A stretch of 64,000 bases of DNA from NCBI GenBank assembly GCA_031359995.1, contig JANMAT010000055.1:1-64000 (forward strand), written 5' to 3'. Both the position numbers and the translations under genes were made by a program. The stretch is from JANMAT01 sp031359995 (lineage in GTDB: Bacteria; Actinomycetota; Acidimicrobiia; Acidimicrobiales; Ilumatobacteraceae). The notes below the pieces were generated by a model, which was not told the origin of the DNA, ran no database searches, and saw nothing but the letters and a program-made list of their open reading frames with translations. Positions 43,679 through 52,825 of this stretch are shown in pieces (the first letter of the stretch is position 1; each line of letters begins with the position of its first letter).

Positions 43679-46600
43679 TCAGGAGCGCCAGTGGTCGGCC
43701 AGCTCGCTCACCGGCAGGGTGAGCAGATCGACCGTGGGCACGCTGGAGAGCAGGTCGTCGCGCACGGCGACCTCGGTCTCGGTGATCCAGTCGGCCAGCA
43801 GCTGGTAGCGCTCGCGGTAGCCCTCGAGCACGGTGCGGGCCACGGCCGCGGGCAGCGTGGGCACGAACCGCACGTGCAGCAGCGTGACGCCCGTGGCGTG
43901 GTTGCCCTTCAGCTCGGGCACCAGGATGACCGTGCGGCCGTCGGCGCGGCCGCGGGCCACGAGCACCTCGTGGTCGAGGGCCACACGGCGCTTGGTGCCG
44001 CGCAGCTCGGGCACCCGCTCCACCCGCGACGGGATCTCGCGGCCCACGCCGCCCCGGTCGACGACCGACACCGTGGCGCCCAGCTCGGGGTCGCCCTCGA
44101 TGGCGTAGCGAGTGAAGCCGGTGACCGCCTCGACGGCGGGGTCCAGGGCCACCAGCTCCTTGAGCACGCGGTAGCCGAGGCGGTCGCGCGCCGCGCCGGC
44201 GGTGAGCACCTCGCGCACGAGACGGTTGCCGAGCAGGCCCTCGTCGCTGCGGGAGATGCCCACGGTCACGGTCTTGGCCTGGTGCTTGATGGCGTCGATC
44301 GGGCGGGTCAGCTCCTCGATGGCCCGGGTGAGCGCCGCCGTGAGGTCGTCGACCAGCACGGTGGGCGAGGCGACCTTGCCGTGCGAGGCCTGGTAGGCCT
44401 CGAGCGGTTGAGCCGCGGTGGCGTCGCGCAGCAAGCCGGTGACCCGCACCGCGGTGGATGCCTCCAGGTTGCCGTCGTACACGCCGGCGCGCAGCCCGTC
44501 GTTCACCTTCTGGGTGGCGGGCACGAGCTCGCGCCGCAAGCGCTCCACCACGTGCTCGTCGGCGCCGCGACGCCCCACGGCCAGCTCCACCAGCTCGCGT
44601 GCTTCGCGCAGCGGCAGAGCCAGGCCGTCGATGGCGCGGGCCGCCTCGTAGCCGAACAGGTGGCCGACCATGGCGGCGAGCACGAAGTCGAGGCGGGGCA
44701 GCACGGCGGGCACGCCGATGACCTGCAGCGCGGCGTTGAAGCGCTCCTCGCCGGCGGTGGCCACCACGATGGGGGCCGCCTTGTGGGCCCGGTAGATGGC
44801 GACCTCCTTGGCCACGTCGTCCGCGGTGCCGCCCTGCAGCCCGGTGGCGCACACGAGGATGAGCGGCTCCGACGACAGGTCGATGTGCTTCTTGTCCTCG
44901 GTGACGTCGCAGGCGATCGACTTGTAGCAGAGCTCCGAGAGCTTGATGCGCACCTCTTCGGCGGCGATCTTGTTGGGCCCGTTGCCGACCACGGCCCAGT
45001 ACCGCCGCGACGGTGCGAAGCGGCGGGCCGCCTCGCCGATCTGCTCGCGCATGCCGAGCACGGTGCGCATGGCGTCGGGCAGGTCGCGCAGGGCCTGCAG
45101 GTACTCGCTGCGCTCGCGCTCGTCGCCCACGCCCATGAGCTCGGCGATGGCGCACGACAGCAGCACGCCCGCAGCCACCTGGGCGTAGAACGCCTTGGTG
45201 GAGGCCACGCTCATCTCCACGTCGCGACCGTCGGACGTGTAGAGCACACCGTCGGCCTTGTCGGTGAGGTCGCTGTTGCGCCGGTTGACGATGCCGATCA
45301 CCGACGCGCCGCGGGCGCGGGCGAGGTCGACCGTTCGGTTCGTGTCGGTGGTGGTGCCGCTCTGCGACACGGCGATCATCAGGGTGTCCGACAGGTCGTT
45401 GCTCATGGAGAAGCCCGAGTACTCGGTGGCGGTGATGGGGCGCACCATCACGCCGGTGCCCTGCAGGAAGTGGCTCAGCACCTCGGCCGCCGACTGGCCG
45501 GCCACGGCGGCGGTTCCCTGGCCGATGACCTCGATGCGGCGAAAGGCACGCTCGCGCAGCTTGGCCACCACGGCGGCCGGCAGCGTACGCTCGCCCAGCA
45601 CCGCGTGGAGCCGGCCGTCGCGCTCGGCGATGCGGCCCCGCAGCGTCTTGGCGAAGCTGAGCGGCGCCTCGCTGATCTCCTTGAGCAGGAAGTGAGGGGC
45701 ATCGCCTCGGTCGATGTCGCGGGTGGTCACCTCGGCGGTGATCACGTCGCGCGCGGTGACGGGCACGTCGGTGCCGTCGTAGGCGATGCGGCGGATGCCC
45801 TCCAGCGTGCCGGCCTTCGATCCGTCGAGCACCAGCACCTGGCCGCGGCTGGCGGGCACGTCGGGGTTGGCCGGGTTCTCGCCGTCGAGGCGGATGTACC
45901 GCATGGTCTCCTCGACCACGCCGTAGGGCTCGCTGGCCACGATGTAGGCGTCGTCGGCCAGGCCCACGTACACGCCCTGGCCGCTGCCGCGCAGGGCGAG
46001 CAGCACGGTGTCGGGCTGCTCGGCCGAGGCGGCTCCGATGGCGACGGAGCCCTCGAAGCTGGCGACCGTGCGGCGGAACGCCTCGGCCAGGTCGGCGCCA
46101 CCGGCGACGGTGCGCGACACGAGCGCGGGGATCACCTTGGCGTCGGTGGTGATCGGCGTGGCGATCGACAGGCCGTGCGCCGCCTTCAGGTCGGCGTGGT
46201 TGTCGACGTCGCCGTTCAGGGCGGCCACCACGTACGGCCCGGGCGCGCCGTCCTCCTCCTCCTGGTTCAGCGGGTGGGTGTTGGGCTCGGAGATGATGCC
46301 GACGCTGGCCCACCGGGTGTGGGCCAGCACCGATGCCCGAGCCGTGGAGGCCTCGAGGGCGAGGTGCAGGAGCCGGTCGTCCATCATGGCGGCGCGGAGC
46401 GCCCGCGTGTTGTCGCCCAGTTCGCCGATCTCGGCCGCCGCCTTGTACACGAAGCTCAGCACGTCGCCGTGGGCGGTGGGGGCCACGCGCACCGCCCCGT
46501 TGGTGAACAACGAGTCGTCGGCGCGGCCGTCGAACAGGCGCCGCACGGGGTCGGCGGTCAGATCGAGCCCGTGGTTCCACACGTACACGTGGATGCCGGC

Positions 46601-47095
46601 CGAGTCACGGCCGCGCACCTCGAGCCGGTCGAGGGCCGACAGCACCTGCTGGATCATGAGGAAGGCCGACAGCCTGGCGTCGGAGGGGTCACGGCCGGCC
46701 AGACCGGCGACCTCACGAGCGGTGCGCAGTCGGTCGCGGCGGATGGCCCACACCCCGTCGCGCAGGCGCACCAGCGCGGCGTTCAGCGCCTCCACGTCGC
46801 CGGGCTCGGCGTCGACCGCGGCGTCGCCCTGGGCGATGGTGGCGTCCAGGGCGTCGAGCCGGGCCAGAATCGCCGGCACCAGCTCGGGGCCGCGCACCAG
46901 CGCGAGCACGCCGGGGAGGCCCTTGAGGAGCCCGTCGGCCTCGGCCGCCGCGGCCGCCGCGCCCAGGAGTCGATCGACCAGTGGTCCCGTGCCGACCGCG
47001 ACGGCCACCGCCCGGTCCAACGCCCCGAGAACGTCAGCGGGGCCGGGGGTGGGGCGGGTGGGCGGCCGGGACAGCAACGCAACGATGCCGCACAT
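43679..47095 (-). CDS. Giant GlmS-like protein: glutamine amidotransferase and two SIS domains, 1138 residues
   Basis: GlmS is normally about 610 residues. Here Cys2 (MCGIVALL) is the amidotransferase nucleophile, but about 130 helical residues (about 11-155) separate it from LEVRGRDSAG (158-167). The HTRWASVG motif (259-266), NTHPLN (272-277) and LNGDVDNH (293-300) complete the glutaminase domain. SIS domain 1 has SQSGTTTDTNRTVDLA (577-592) and VASTKAF (630-636); SIS domain 2 starts near VGNGPNKIAAEEVRIKLSEL (703-722). Residues about 825-1138 match nothing I know. It sits between glmM and acpS, the slot of glmS in actinobacteria, so it is probably this organism's glucosamine-6-phosphate synthase. 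The residue after the second SIS loop (KKHIDLSS) departs from the usual KHGP, so the sugar site may differ. Confidence 0.8.
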   Translation of the reverse strand: MCGIVALLSRPPTRPTPGPADVLGALDRAVAVAVGTGPLVDRLLGAAAAAAEADGLLKGLPGVLALVRGPELVPAILARLDALDATIAQGDAAVDAEPGDVEALNAALVRLRDGVWAIRRDRLRTAREVAGLAGRDPSDARLSAFLMIQQVLSALDRLEVRGRDSAGIHVYVWNHGLDLTADPVRRLFDGRADDSLFTNGAVRVAPTAHGDVLSFVYKAAAEIGELGDNTRALRAAMMDDRLLHLALEASTARASVLAHTRWASVGIISEPNTHPLNQEEEDGAPGPYVVAALNGDVDNHADLKAAHGLSIATPITTDAKVIPALVSRTVAGGADLAEAFRRTVASFEGSVAIGAASAEQPDTVLLALRGSGQGVYVGLADDAYIVASEPYGVVEETMRYIRLDGENPANPDVPASRGQVLVLDGSKAGTLEGIRRIAYDGTDVPVTARDVITAEVTTRDIDRGDAPHFLLKEISEAPLSFAKTLRGRIAERDGRLHAVLGERTLPAAVVAKLRERAFRRIEVIGQGTAAVAGQSAAEVLSHFLQGTGVMVRPITATEYSGFSMSNDLSDTLMIAVSQSGTTTDTNRTVDLARARGASVIGIVNRRNSDLTDKADGVLYTSDGRDVEMSVASTKAFYAQVAAGVLLSCAIAELMGVGDERERSEYLQALRDLPDAMRTVLGMREQIGEAARRFAPSRRYWAVVGNGPNKIAAEEVRIKLSELCYKSIACDVTEDKKHIDLSSEPLILVCATGLQGGTADDVAKEVAIYRAHKAAPIVVATAGEERFNAALQVIGVPAVLPRLDFVLAAMVGHLFGYEAARAIDGLALPLREARELVELAVGRRGADEHVVERLRRELVPATQKVNDGLRAGVYDGNLEASTAVRVTGLLRDATAAQPLEAYQASHGKVASPTVLVDDLTAALTRAIEELTRPIDAIKHQAKTVTVGISRSDEGLLGNRLVREVLTAGAARDRLGYRVLKELVALDPAVEAVTGFTRYAIEGDPELGATVSVVDRGGVGREIPSRVERVPELRGTKRRVALDHEVLVARGRADGRTVILVPELKGNHATGVTLLHVRFVPTLPAAVARTVLEGYRERYQLLADWITETEVAVRDDLLSSVPTVDLLTLPVSELADHWRS

Positions 47096-47152
47096 GGTCC
47101 GCCAGGCTACCGGCGCCCCTCGCCACCCGGTAGGGCAGGAGGCCCGGCAGGG

Positions 47153-48511
47153 TCAGGCGCCGGCGCGTTCGACGGCGGCGGCGAGGCGCAGGGCGACCTC
47201 GCTGGCCTGGGTGTCGGTGGGCGCCTCGACCATGACCCGCACGACGGGCTCGGTGCCGCTCGGCCGCACCAGGATGCGGCCGTGCTCGCCCAGGCCGGCC
47301 TCCTCGGTGGCCACGTCGGCGGCGATGGCGTCGAGCAGGTCGGCCCGGCGGTGGTGCACCTTCACGTTCACCAGCACCTGGGGCAGGCTCGTCATCACCG
47401 AGGCCAGCTGGGCCAGCGTCCGCTGCCGGCGGCCCAGCACGTCGGCCAGCACCAGCCCGGTGAGCAGGCCGTCGCCGGTGGTGGCCCGATGGCGCAGGAT
47501 CACATGGCCGCTCTGCTCGCCGCCGAGGCTGTAGTTGCCGGCGTCCAGTGCGGCGAGCACGGCGCGGTCACCGACCGCGGTCTCCACGACCTTCACGCCG
47601 TGCTCCTGCATGGCCAGGCGGAAGCCGAGGTTCGTCATCACGGTGACGACCACGGTGTCGGCGCGCAGCTCGCCCCGCTCGCGCAGGTCGAGGGCCAGGA
47701 TCGCCATCAGGTGGTCACCGTCCACGATGCGCCCGGAGGCGTCGACGGCGATGAGCCGGTCGGCATCACCGTCGAGGGCGAGTCCGAGGTCGGCACCGTG
47801 GGCCACCACAGCCTCGGCCAGGCCGGCCGGGTGCGTGGCCCCGCAGCGCAGGTTGATGTTGGTGCCGTCGGGCTCGCAGCCGATGGCGACCACCGTGGCG
47901 CCCGCCCGGCGGAACACCTCGGGCCCCAGGAACGAGGCGGCCCCGTTGGCCCCGTCGACCACGATCTTCAGCCCGACCAGGCCGCGGTCGCCCAGCACGT
48001 CGCCGATGTGGTCGAGGTAGTCGCGCTCCACGTCGGAATCGATGACCGTGCCGACCTCGGCACCGGTGGGCGGCAGCGCGGCCAGCTCGCCCTCGATGCG
48101 GCTCTCCACGTCATCGGGCAGCTTCAGACCGCCGGGCGCGAACAGCTTGATGCCGTTGTCGTGGAACGGGTTGTGCGACGCCGACACGACCACGCCCATC
48201 ACACCCCACTGCTGGGCGGCGTAGGCGACCGTGGGCGTGGGCACCATGCCGAGCCGGTGCACGGTGACGCCCTCGGCGGCCAGACCGGCCACGAGCGCGG
48301 CTTCCAGCATGCGGGTGGACACGCGACTGTCGCCACCGATGACCGCTTCGCGGGCGCCGAGCACCCGCGCCGCGGCCCGCCCGAGATCGAGGGCGAAGGA
48401 CGCGGTGATCTCGGTGCCGGCGACGCCGCGCACCCCGTCGGTACCGAACCGGGGACGCGAACGTGGGGCCGCCGCAGCAGCCCCACGGGCGTTCGACGAT
48501 GCCGCCGACAC
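47153..48511 (-). CDS. glmM: Phosphoglucosamine mutase
   Basis: 452 residues. The N-terminal FGTDGVRG signature is at about 22-29, the phosphorylated Ser is in VVSASHNPFHDNGIK, the Mg site is ALDGDADRLIAVD, the substrate loop is GGEQSGHVI and the phosphate loop LVRPSGTEPVVRV. It converts glucosamine-6-phosphate to glucosamine-1-phosphate, the step after GlmS. The N-terminus has about 20 extra Ala/Arg-rich residues before FGTDG. It follows rpsI by 11 nt. Confidence 0.96.
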   Translation of the reverse strand: MSAASSNARGAAAAAPRSRPRFGTDGVRGVAGTEITASFALDLGRAAARVLGAREAVIGGDSRVSTRMLEAALVAGLAAEGVTVHRLGMVPTPTVAYAAQQWGVMGVVVSASHNPFHDNGIKLFAPGGLKLPDDVESRIEGELAALPPTGAEVGTVIDSDVERDYLDHIGDVLGDRGLVGLKIVVDGANGAASFLGPEVFRRAGATVVAIGCEPDGTNINLRCGATHPAGLAEAVVAHGADLGLALDGDADRLIAVDASGRIVDGDHLMAILALDLRERGELRADTVVVTVMTNLGFRLAMQEHGVKVVETAVGDRAVLAALDAGNYSLGGEQSGHVILRHRATTGDGLLTGLVLADVLGRRQRTLAQLASVMTSLPQVLVNVKVHHRRADLLDAIAADVATEEAGLGEHGRILVRPSGTEPVVRVMVEAPTDTQASEVALRLAAAVERAGA

Positions 48512-48522
48512 CGGCTCGTCCG

Positions 48523-48915
48523 TCAGCGCTTCGAGTACTGCGGCGCCTTGCGGGCCTTCTTGAGGCCGTACTTCTTGGACTCCTTGGCGCGGGCGTCGCG
48601 CGTGAGGAGGCCGGCCTTCTTGAGCGTGGGACGGGTCTCCTCGTCGAGCTCGACGACGGCACGGGCGATGGCCATGCGCAGGGCACCGGCCTGGCCCGAC
48701 ACGCCGCCACCGTGGAGGGTGGCGTCGACGTCGTAGGTCTCGTCGGTGCTGGTGACCTTCAGGGCCTCGGAGGCGATCATCCGGTGCGTGGGCATCGGGA
48801 AGAAATCTTCGAACGACCGGTCATTGATGGTGACCTTGCCGGTACCCGGACGCAGGCGGACACGGGCAACGGCCTCCTTGCGGCGGCCGGTGGATTGCAC
48901 GAGCGGCTTCGACAC
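48523..48915 (-). CDS. rpsI: 30S ribosomal protein S9
   Basis: 130 residues. It has QSTGRRKEAVARVRLRPGTG at the N-terminus and the basic tail ending GLKKARKAPQYSKR that reaches P-site tRNA. It is co-transcribed with rplM, 21 nt upstream. Confidence 0.98.
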   Translation of the reverse strand: MSKPLVQSTGRRKEAVARVRLRPGTGKVTINDRSFEDFFPMPTHRMIASEALKVTSTDETYDVDATLHGGGVSGQAGALRMAIARAVVELDEETRPTLKKAGLLTRDARAKESKKYGLKKARKAPQYSKR

Positions 48916-48936
48916 GAAATGTTCTCCTCAGTGAAG

Positions 48937-49383
48937 TCAGCGCGTCTTGGCGCTGGCCAGCTCGATGGTCTGCGGGTTCTGGGCGGCATGGGGATGCTCG
49001 GGGCCGGCGTAGACCTTGAGCTTGCGGATCATGGAGCGGCCCAGCGGGCCCTTGGGCAACATGCCCTTGATGCTCTGGCGCACGGCCTCTTCGGGCTTGG
49101 TGGCCATGAGCTTGGCGTACGTGGTGGTCTTGAGACCACCCGGGTAGCCGGAGTGACGGTAGACGTCCTTCTTGCTGGCCTTGCCCGAGGTGAGCACCAC
49201 CTTGGCGGCGTTCACGATCACGACGTGGTCGCCCGTGTCCATGTGGGGCGAGAACATCGGCTTGTGCTTGCCACGCAGCAGGCTGGCGGATTCCGTGCAC
49301 AGCCGGCCGAGCACCAGGTCCTCGGCATCGATGACGTGCCAGGCGCGGATGATCTCAGAGGCCTTGGGTGAGTACGTGCGCAT
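48937..49383 (-). CDS. rplM: 50S ribosomal protein L13
   Basis: 148 residues from ATG 49383 (MRTYSPKASE). Family motifs are HVIDAEDLVLGRLCTESASL, MDTGDHVVIVNAAKV and KGMLPKGPLGR. An in-frame start about 160 nt upstream would add Pro-rich sequence and cross the promoter; it is rejected. Its promoter lies at 49444-49473. Confidence 0.98.
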   Translation of the reverse strand: MRTYSPKASEIIRAWHVIDAEDLVLGRLCTESASLLRGKHKPMFSPHMDTGDHVVIVNAAKVVLTSGKASKKDVYRHSGYPGGLKTTTYAKLMATKPEEAVRQSIKGMLPKGPLGRSMIRKLKVYAGPEHPHAAQNPQTIELASAKTR

Positions 49384-49443
49384 ACGCAGAGAGTCTTTCC
49401 AGGATCCGGGCCCTCGGGACGCCCCGGGCACGGGAACCGGACA

Positions 49444-49473
49444 AGGATACGGGTCGGGAGGGAAAACCGGCAA
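49444..49473 (-). promoter_or_regulatory. Promoter of the rplM-rpsI-glmM-glmS-like-acpS transcript
   Basis: On the minus strand, -35 TTGCCG (49468-49473) and -10 TATCCT (49444-49449) are 18 nt apart. The expected start of transcription leaves a leader of about 55 nt before rplM. Confidence 0.6.
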
Positions 49474-49486
49474 GTGCAGCGGTGCA

Positions 49487-50416
49487 CTACCCGCGGTAGC
49501 CGACTTCCCAGAGGCACAGTCCCTGGGGTGGCGCCACCGCACCGGCGGCGGCGCGGGAGCGGGCCCGCAGGATGCCCATCATCTCACCGGCGTGGCGGTG
49601 GCCGGCGCCGACCTCGACGATGGTGCCCACGATCGAGCGGACCATGTTGTGGCAGAAGGCGTTGGCCCGGATCTCGAAGCGCAGCGCGCCGTCGCCGAGG
49701 TCGTGCCACTCGGCCCGCACGACGCGTCGCACCAGCGGCCGCTCGGGCCACGGCTCGCCGTCGGGTTGACGCGGCAGCGTCGACCTGGGTCGCTTGCAGA
49801 ACGACGAGAAGTCGTGCTCGCCCACGAACGGGTCGCACGCCAGCCGAAGGGCGGCCAGGTCGAGCGGTTCGCTCACGTGCCACGTCGTGGTCGTCAGGAA
49901 CGGGCTGGGCCACGGTGTGTTGAGCACCGTGTAGCGGTAGTGCCGCCAGCGGGCCGAGTAGCGGGCGTCGAAGTCGTCGGCCGCCCACGCCGTTTCCCGA
50001 ACGACGAGGGCGGGACCGCACATGCTGTTGACCGACCGCTGCAGCCGGGCCAGGTCGGTGGTGACCGGCGCGTCGAAGGTGACGACCTGCCCCCAAGCGT
50101 GCACGCCCGTGTCGGTGCGGCCGGCGCCCGTGACGACCATGGCGGGTCGGCGCAGCACGCGGGCCAACGATCGCTCGAGCGTGCCCTGCACCGTGGCCAC
50201 CCCCACGTTGGACGCGAAGCCGTGGAAGGCGGCACCGTCGTAGGCCACGGTGAGGCGCACGCGCCGATCGCCGTCGGCCGGCGGCCTGACCACCCGGGCC
50301 GCCCGCAACGGCAACGACGCCCGGGCCGGCGCCGACCGAGGCGGCGCGTCGTCGGCGGGAACGCCGAGAGCCGGCACCTGGGGCGCCGGCTCATCGGGAA
50401 ACAGCTCTTGGGTCAT
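49487..50416 (-). CDS. truA: tRNA pseudouridine synthase A
   Basis: 309 residues from ATG 50416. The catalytic Asp is in GAGRTDTGVHAWGQVV; also seen are VAYDGAAFHGFASNVGVATV and the second repeat ANAFCHNMVRSIVGT. It makes pseudouridine at positions 38-40 of tRNA anticodon arms. The first 45 residues are Pro/Ala-rich and not conserved; a GTG 15 nt upstream is an alternative start. It follows rplQ. Confidence 0.96.
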   Translation of the reverse strand: MTQELFPDEPAPQVPALGVPADDAPPRSAPARASLPLRAARVVRPPADGDRRVRLTVAYDGAAFHGFASNVGVATVQGTLERSLARVLRRPAMVVTGAGRTDTGVHAWGQVVTFDAPVTTDLARLQRSVNSMCGPALVVRETAWAADDFDARYSARWRHYRYTVLNTPWPSPFLTTTTWHVSEPLDLAALRLACDPFVGEHDFSSFCKRPRSTLPRQPDGEPWPERPLVRRVVRAEWHDLGDGALRFEIRANAFCHNMVRSIVGTIVEVGAGHRHAGEMMGILRARSRAAAGAVAPPQGLCLWEVGYRG

Positions 50417-50447
50417 CGTTGCGTCCGGCACGCCCGGTCGGTGGTGC

Positions 50448-50819
50448 TCAGACGAGCTCGATGCGCGCCATGGGCGCGTTGTCGCCGTGGCGCGGGCCCA
50501 GCTTGAGGATGCGGGTGTAGCCGCCGTTGCGGGCGTCGAACCGGGGCGCGATGTCGTTGACCAGCTTGTGGGTCATCTCCCTGTCGCGCAGCACGGACTG
50601 GATCAGGCGGATCTGGTGCAGGCGACGAGCAGCGTCGTCGGTCTGCGCCTTCTTGGCCTTGGTGATGAGCTTCTCGGCGATGGGCCGGAGGAACTTGGCC
50701 TTGGCCTCGGTGGTGACGATGGCCTCGGCGGCGAACAACGACGCCGCGAGGTTGGCCATCATGAGCGACTGGTGCGCCGCGGTCTTGCCGAAGCGGCGGG
50801 CCTTGCGCGGGGTGGGCAT
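50448..50819 (-). CDS. rplQ: 50S ribosomal protein L17
   Basis: 123 residues: RRFGKTAAHQSLMMANLAAS, AIVTTEAKAKFLRPIAEKLI and a C-terminal GGYTRILKLGPRHGDNAPMA are the L17 signatures. It lies just after rpoA, the standard alpha-operon end. Confidence 0.98.
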   Translation of the reverse strand: MPTPRKARRFGKTAAHQSLMMANLAASLFAAEAIVTTEAKAKFLRPIAEKLITKAKKAQTDDAARRLHQIRLIQSVLRDREMTHKLVNDIAPRFDARNGGYTRILKLGPRHGDNAPMARIELV

Positions 50820-50837
50820 GGCGGTGGGGCTCCTACG

Positions 50838-51770
50838 TCATCCGCGCAGCGTCAGGCCGCGCTCATCGAGCTTCATCTTCACCTCGTCGAGCGACTTCTG
50901 CCCGAAGTTGGTGATGTTCAGCAGGTCTTCCTCGGTCTTCTGCAGCAGCTCGCCCACCGTGTTGATCTGGGCCCGCTTGAGGCAGTTGCGGGGACGCTCG
51001 GACAGGTCGAGGTCCTCGATCGGGAGGTCGAGATCGGGGGAGCCGCCGGCGACGCCGACGATCTCACCGAGCTCGAGGCCCTGGGGGTTCTCGCTCATGT
51101 TGGCGACGAGGTCGACCAGCGAGCGCAGGGTCGCACCGGCCGAGGCCAGCGCCTCCTTGGCGGTGATCGAACCGTCGGTCTCGATGTCGAGGATGAGGCG
51201 GTCGTAGTTGGTGGACTGCTCGACACGGGTCGGCTCCACCGTGAACATCACGCGGCGCACCGGCGAGAAGATCGCATCGATCGGGACGATGCCGATCGTC
51301 TTCGACTGGCTTTCGCGGTCGGCCGACATGTAGCCCCGGCCGCGCTCGACGGTGAGGTCGATGGCGAGCCGGCCCTTGGCGTTGAGCGTCGCGATGTGGA
51401 GCTCCTTGTTCAGGACCTCGACCTCGGACGGGACCTTGATGTCGCCCGCGGTGACCTCGGCCGGGCCGCGGGCGTCGAGACGCACGATGACCGGCTCGTC
51501 GGACACCGACGTGAGCACGATGTCCTTCAGGTTGAGGATGATGTCGGTGACGTCTTCGGTGACACCGACGATGGTGTCGAACTCGTGGAGCGCGTCATCG
51601 AACCGGACGGTCGTGATAGCCGCACCGGGGATGGACGACAAGAGCGTTCGCCGCAGTGAGTTGCCGATCGTGTGGCCGAAACCGGGCTCGAGCGGCCCGA
51701 TGGCGAAGCGCTGCCGATTGCCCTCGGGCTCTCCGACGGCCTCCACGGTGGGACGCTGAATGACCAGCAT
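50838..51770 (-). CDS. rpoA: RNA polymerase alpha subunit
   Basis: 310 residues, the short form usual outside enterobacteria. The N-terminal dimerisation domain starts MLVIQRPTVEAV and has PLEPGFGHTIGNSLRRTLLS; the C-terminal DNA-binding domain ends LLNITNFGQKSLDEVKMKLD. A longer in-frame reading runs back into rpsD and is rejected. Confidence 0.98.
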   Translation of the reverse strand: MLVIQRPTVEAVGEPEGNRQRFAIGPLEPGFGHTIGNSLRRTLLSSIPGAAITTVRFDDALHEFDTIVGVTEDVTDIILNLKDIVLTSVSDEPVIVRLDARGPAEVTAGDIKVPSEVEVLNKELHIATLNAKGRLAIDLTVERGRGYMSADRESQSKTIGIVPIDAIFSPVRRVMFTVEPTRVEQSTNYDRLILDIETDGSITAKEALASAGATLRSLVDLVANMSENPQGLELGEIVGVAGGSPDLDLPIEDLDLSERPRNCLKRAQINTVGELLQKTEEDLLNITNFGQKSLDEVKMKLDERGLTLRG

Positions 51771-51793
51771 GGGGGACCCCTTCGTTTCCGGAC

Positions 51794-52420
51794 TTACTTG
51801 GAGTACAGCTCGACGATGAGCTGCTCGCGGACAGGGACGTCGATCTGGGCGCGCTGGGGCAGGTCGCGAACGGTGACCTTGTTGCCGTTCTCGCCGCCTT
51901 CGAGCCACGCCACGAGTTGACGGTCGAGCGTGTCGATGTTCGACCGCACGGCGATCATGGAGGTGGCCTTGACGCTGAGAGCGACGACGTCGTTCTTGCG
52001 CACCTGGTAGCTCGGGATGGTGACGCGCTTGCCGTTCACGGTGACGTGACCGTGGCGCACCAGCTGGCGGGCCTGAGCCCGGCTGGCGCCCCATCCGGCG
52101 CGGTAGGCGACGTTGTCGAGGCGGGTCTCGAGCAGCTGCAGGAGGTTCTCGCCGGTGACGCCGGAGCGGCGGACCGCTTCGGCGTAGACCTTGCGGAACT
52201 GCTTCTCCATGATGCCGTAGATGCGGCGGGCCTTCTGCTTCTCACGCAGCTGCGTGAGGTACTCGGAACCCTGGCTACGACGGGAGCGACCGTGATCGCC
52301 CGGCGGGTAGGGACGGCGCTCGATGGGGCACTTCGGCGTGTCGCACTTGGTTCCCTTGAGGAACAGCTTCATGCGCTCACGGCGGCAGAGCTTGCAGACG
52401 GGTCCGGTGTAACGGGCCAT
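51794..52420 (-). CDS. rpsD: 30S ribosomal protein S4 (zinc-binding form)
   Basis: 208 residues. A CxxC...CxxxxC pair at the N-terminus (VCKLCRRE and KCDTPKC) makes it the zinc-binding C+ form. The S4 RNA-binding domain reads SRAQARQLVRHGHVTVNGKRV. S4 nucleates the small subunit and can repress its own operon. Confidence 0.98.
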   Translation of the reverse strand: MARYTGPVCKLCRRERMKLFLKGTKCDTPKCPIERRPYPPGDHGRSRRSQGSEYLTQLREKQKARRIYGIMEKQFRKVYAEAVRRSGVTGENLLQLLETRLDNVAYRAGWGASRAQARQLVRHGHVTVNGKRVTIPSYQVRKNDVVALSVKATSMIAVRSNIDTLDRQLVAWLEGGENGNKVTVRDLPQRAQIDVPVREQLIVELYSK

Positions 52421-52423
52421 GAC

Positions 52424-52822
52424 TCAGATCCTCGGACGCTTGGGGAGGCGGCAGCCGTTGTGGGGCACCGGGGTCACGTCCTTCACGCCGGCGACTTCGA
52501 TGCCGACGTTCTGGATGGAGCGGATGGCGGTCTCACGGCCGGAGCCGGGACCCTTCACCTGCACCTCGACACGGCGAAGGCCGTGCTCCATGGCGGCGCG
52601 GGCTGCCTTTTCGGCCGCCATCTGCGCCGCGAACGGCGTCGACTTGCGCGAGCCCTTGAAGCCCGACGATCCGGCCGAGGCCCACGAGATCACGTTCCCA
52701 TCCGCGTCCGTGATGGACACGATGGTGTTGTTGAACGAGCTCTTGATGTGCACGACGCCAAAGGTGACGTTCTTGCGTTCCTTCTTCCGGGGACGACGTC
52801 CACCGGGCTTGGGCTTGGCCAC
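52424..52822 (-). CDS. rpsK: 30S ribosomal protein S11
   Basis: 132 residues with VHIKSSFNNTIVSITDADGN, AAEKAARAAMEHGLRRVEVQ and the terminal DVTPVPHNGCRLPKRPRI. It sits 3 nt before rpsD and after rpsM in the alpha operon. Confidence 0.98.
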   Translation of the reverse strand: MAKPKPGGRRPRKKERKNVTFGVVHIKSSFNNTIVSITDADGNVISWASAGSSGFKGSRKSTPFAAQMAAEKAARAAMEHGLRRVEVQVKGPGSGRETAIRSIQNVGIEVAGVKDVTPVPHNGCRLPKRPRI

Positions 52823-52825
52823 GTC

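Noticed and set aside
43634..48736. A 1700-codon open frame on the plus strand
   Set aside because: It is antisense to the GlmS-like gene, glmM and rpsI. Its His/Gly/Val/Leu-rich translation has no domain; it is the mirror of GC-rich codon use on the other strand.
49384..49542. N-terminal extension of L13
   Set aside because: It is Pro-rich, not part of the family, and would cover the -10/-35 boxes found at 49444-49473.
51771..52094. N-terminal extension of RpoA
   Set aside because: It overlaps rpsD and does not resemble any alpha subunit; MLVIQRP at 51770 is the family start.
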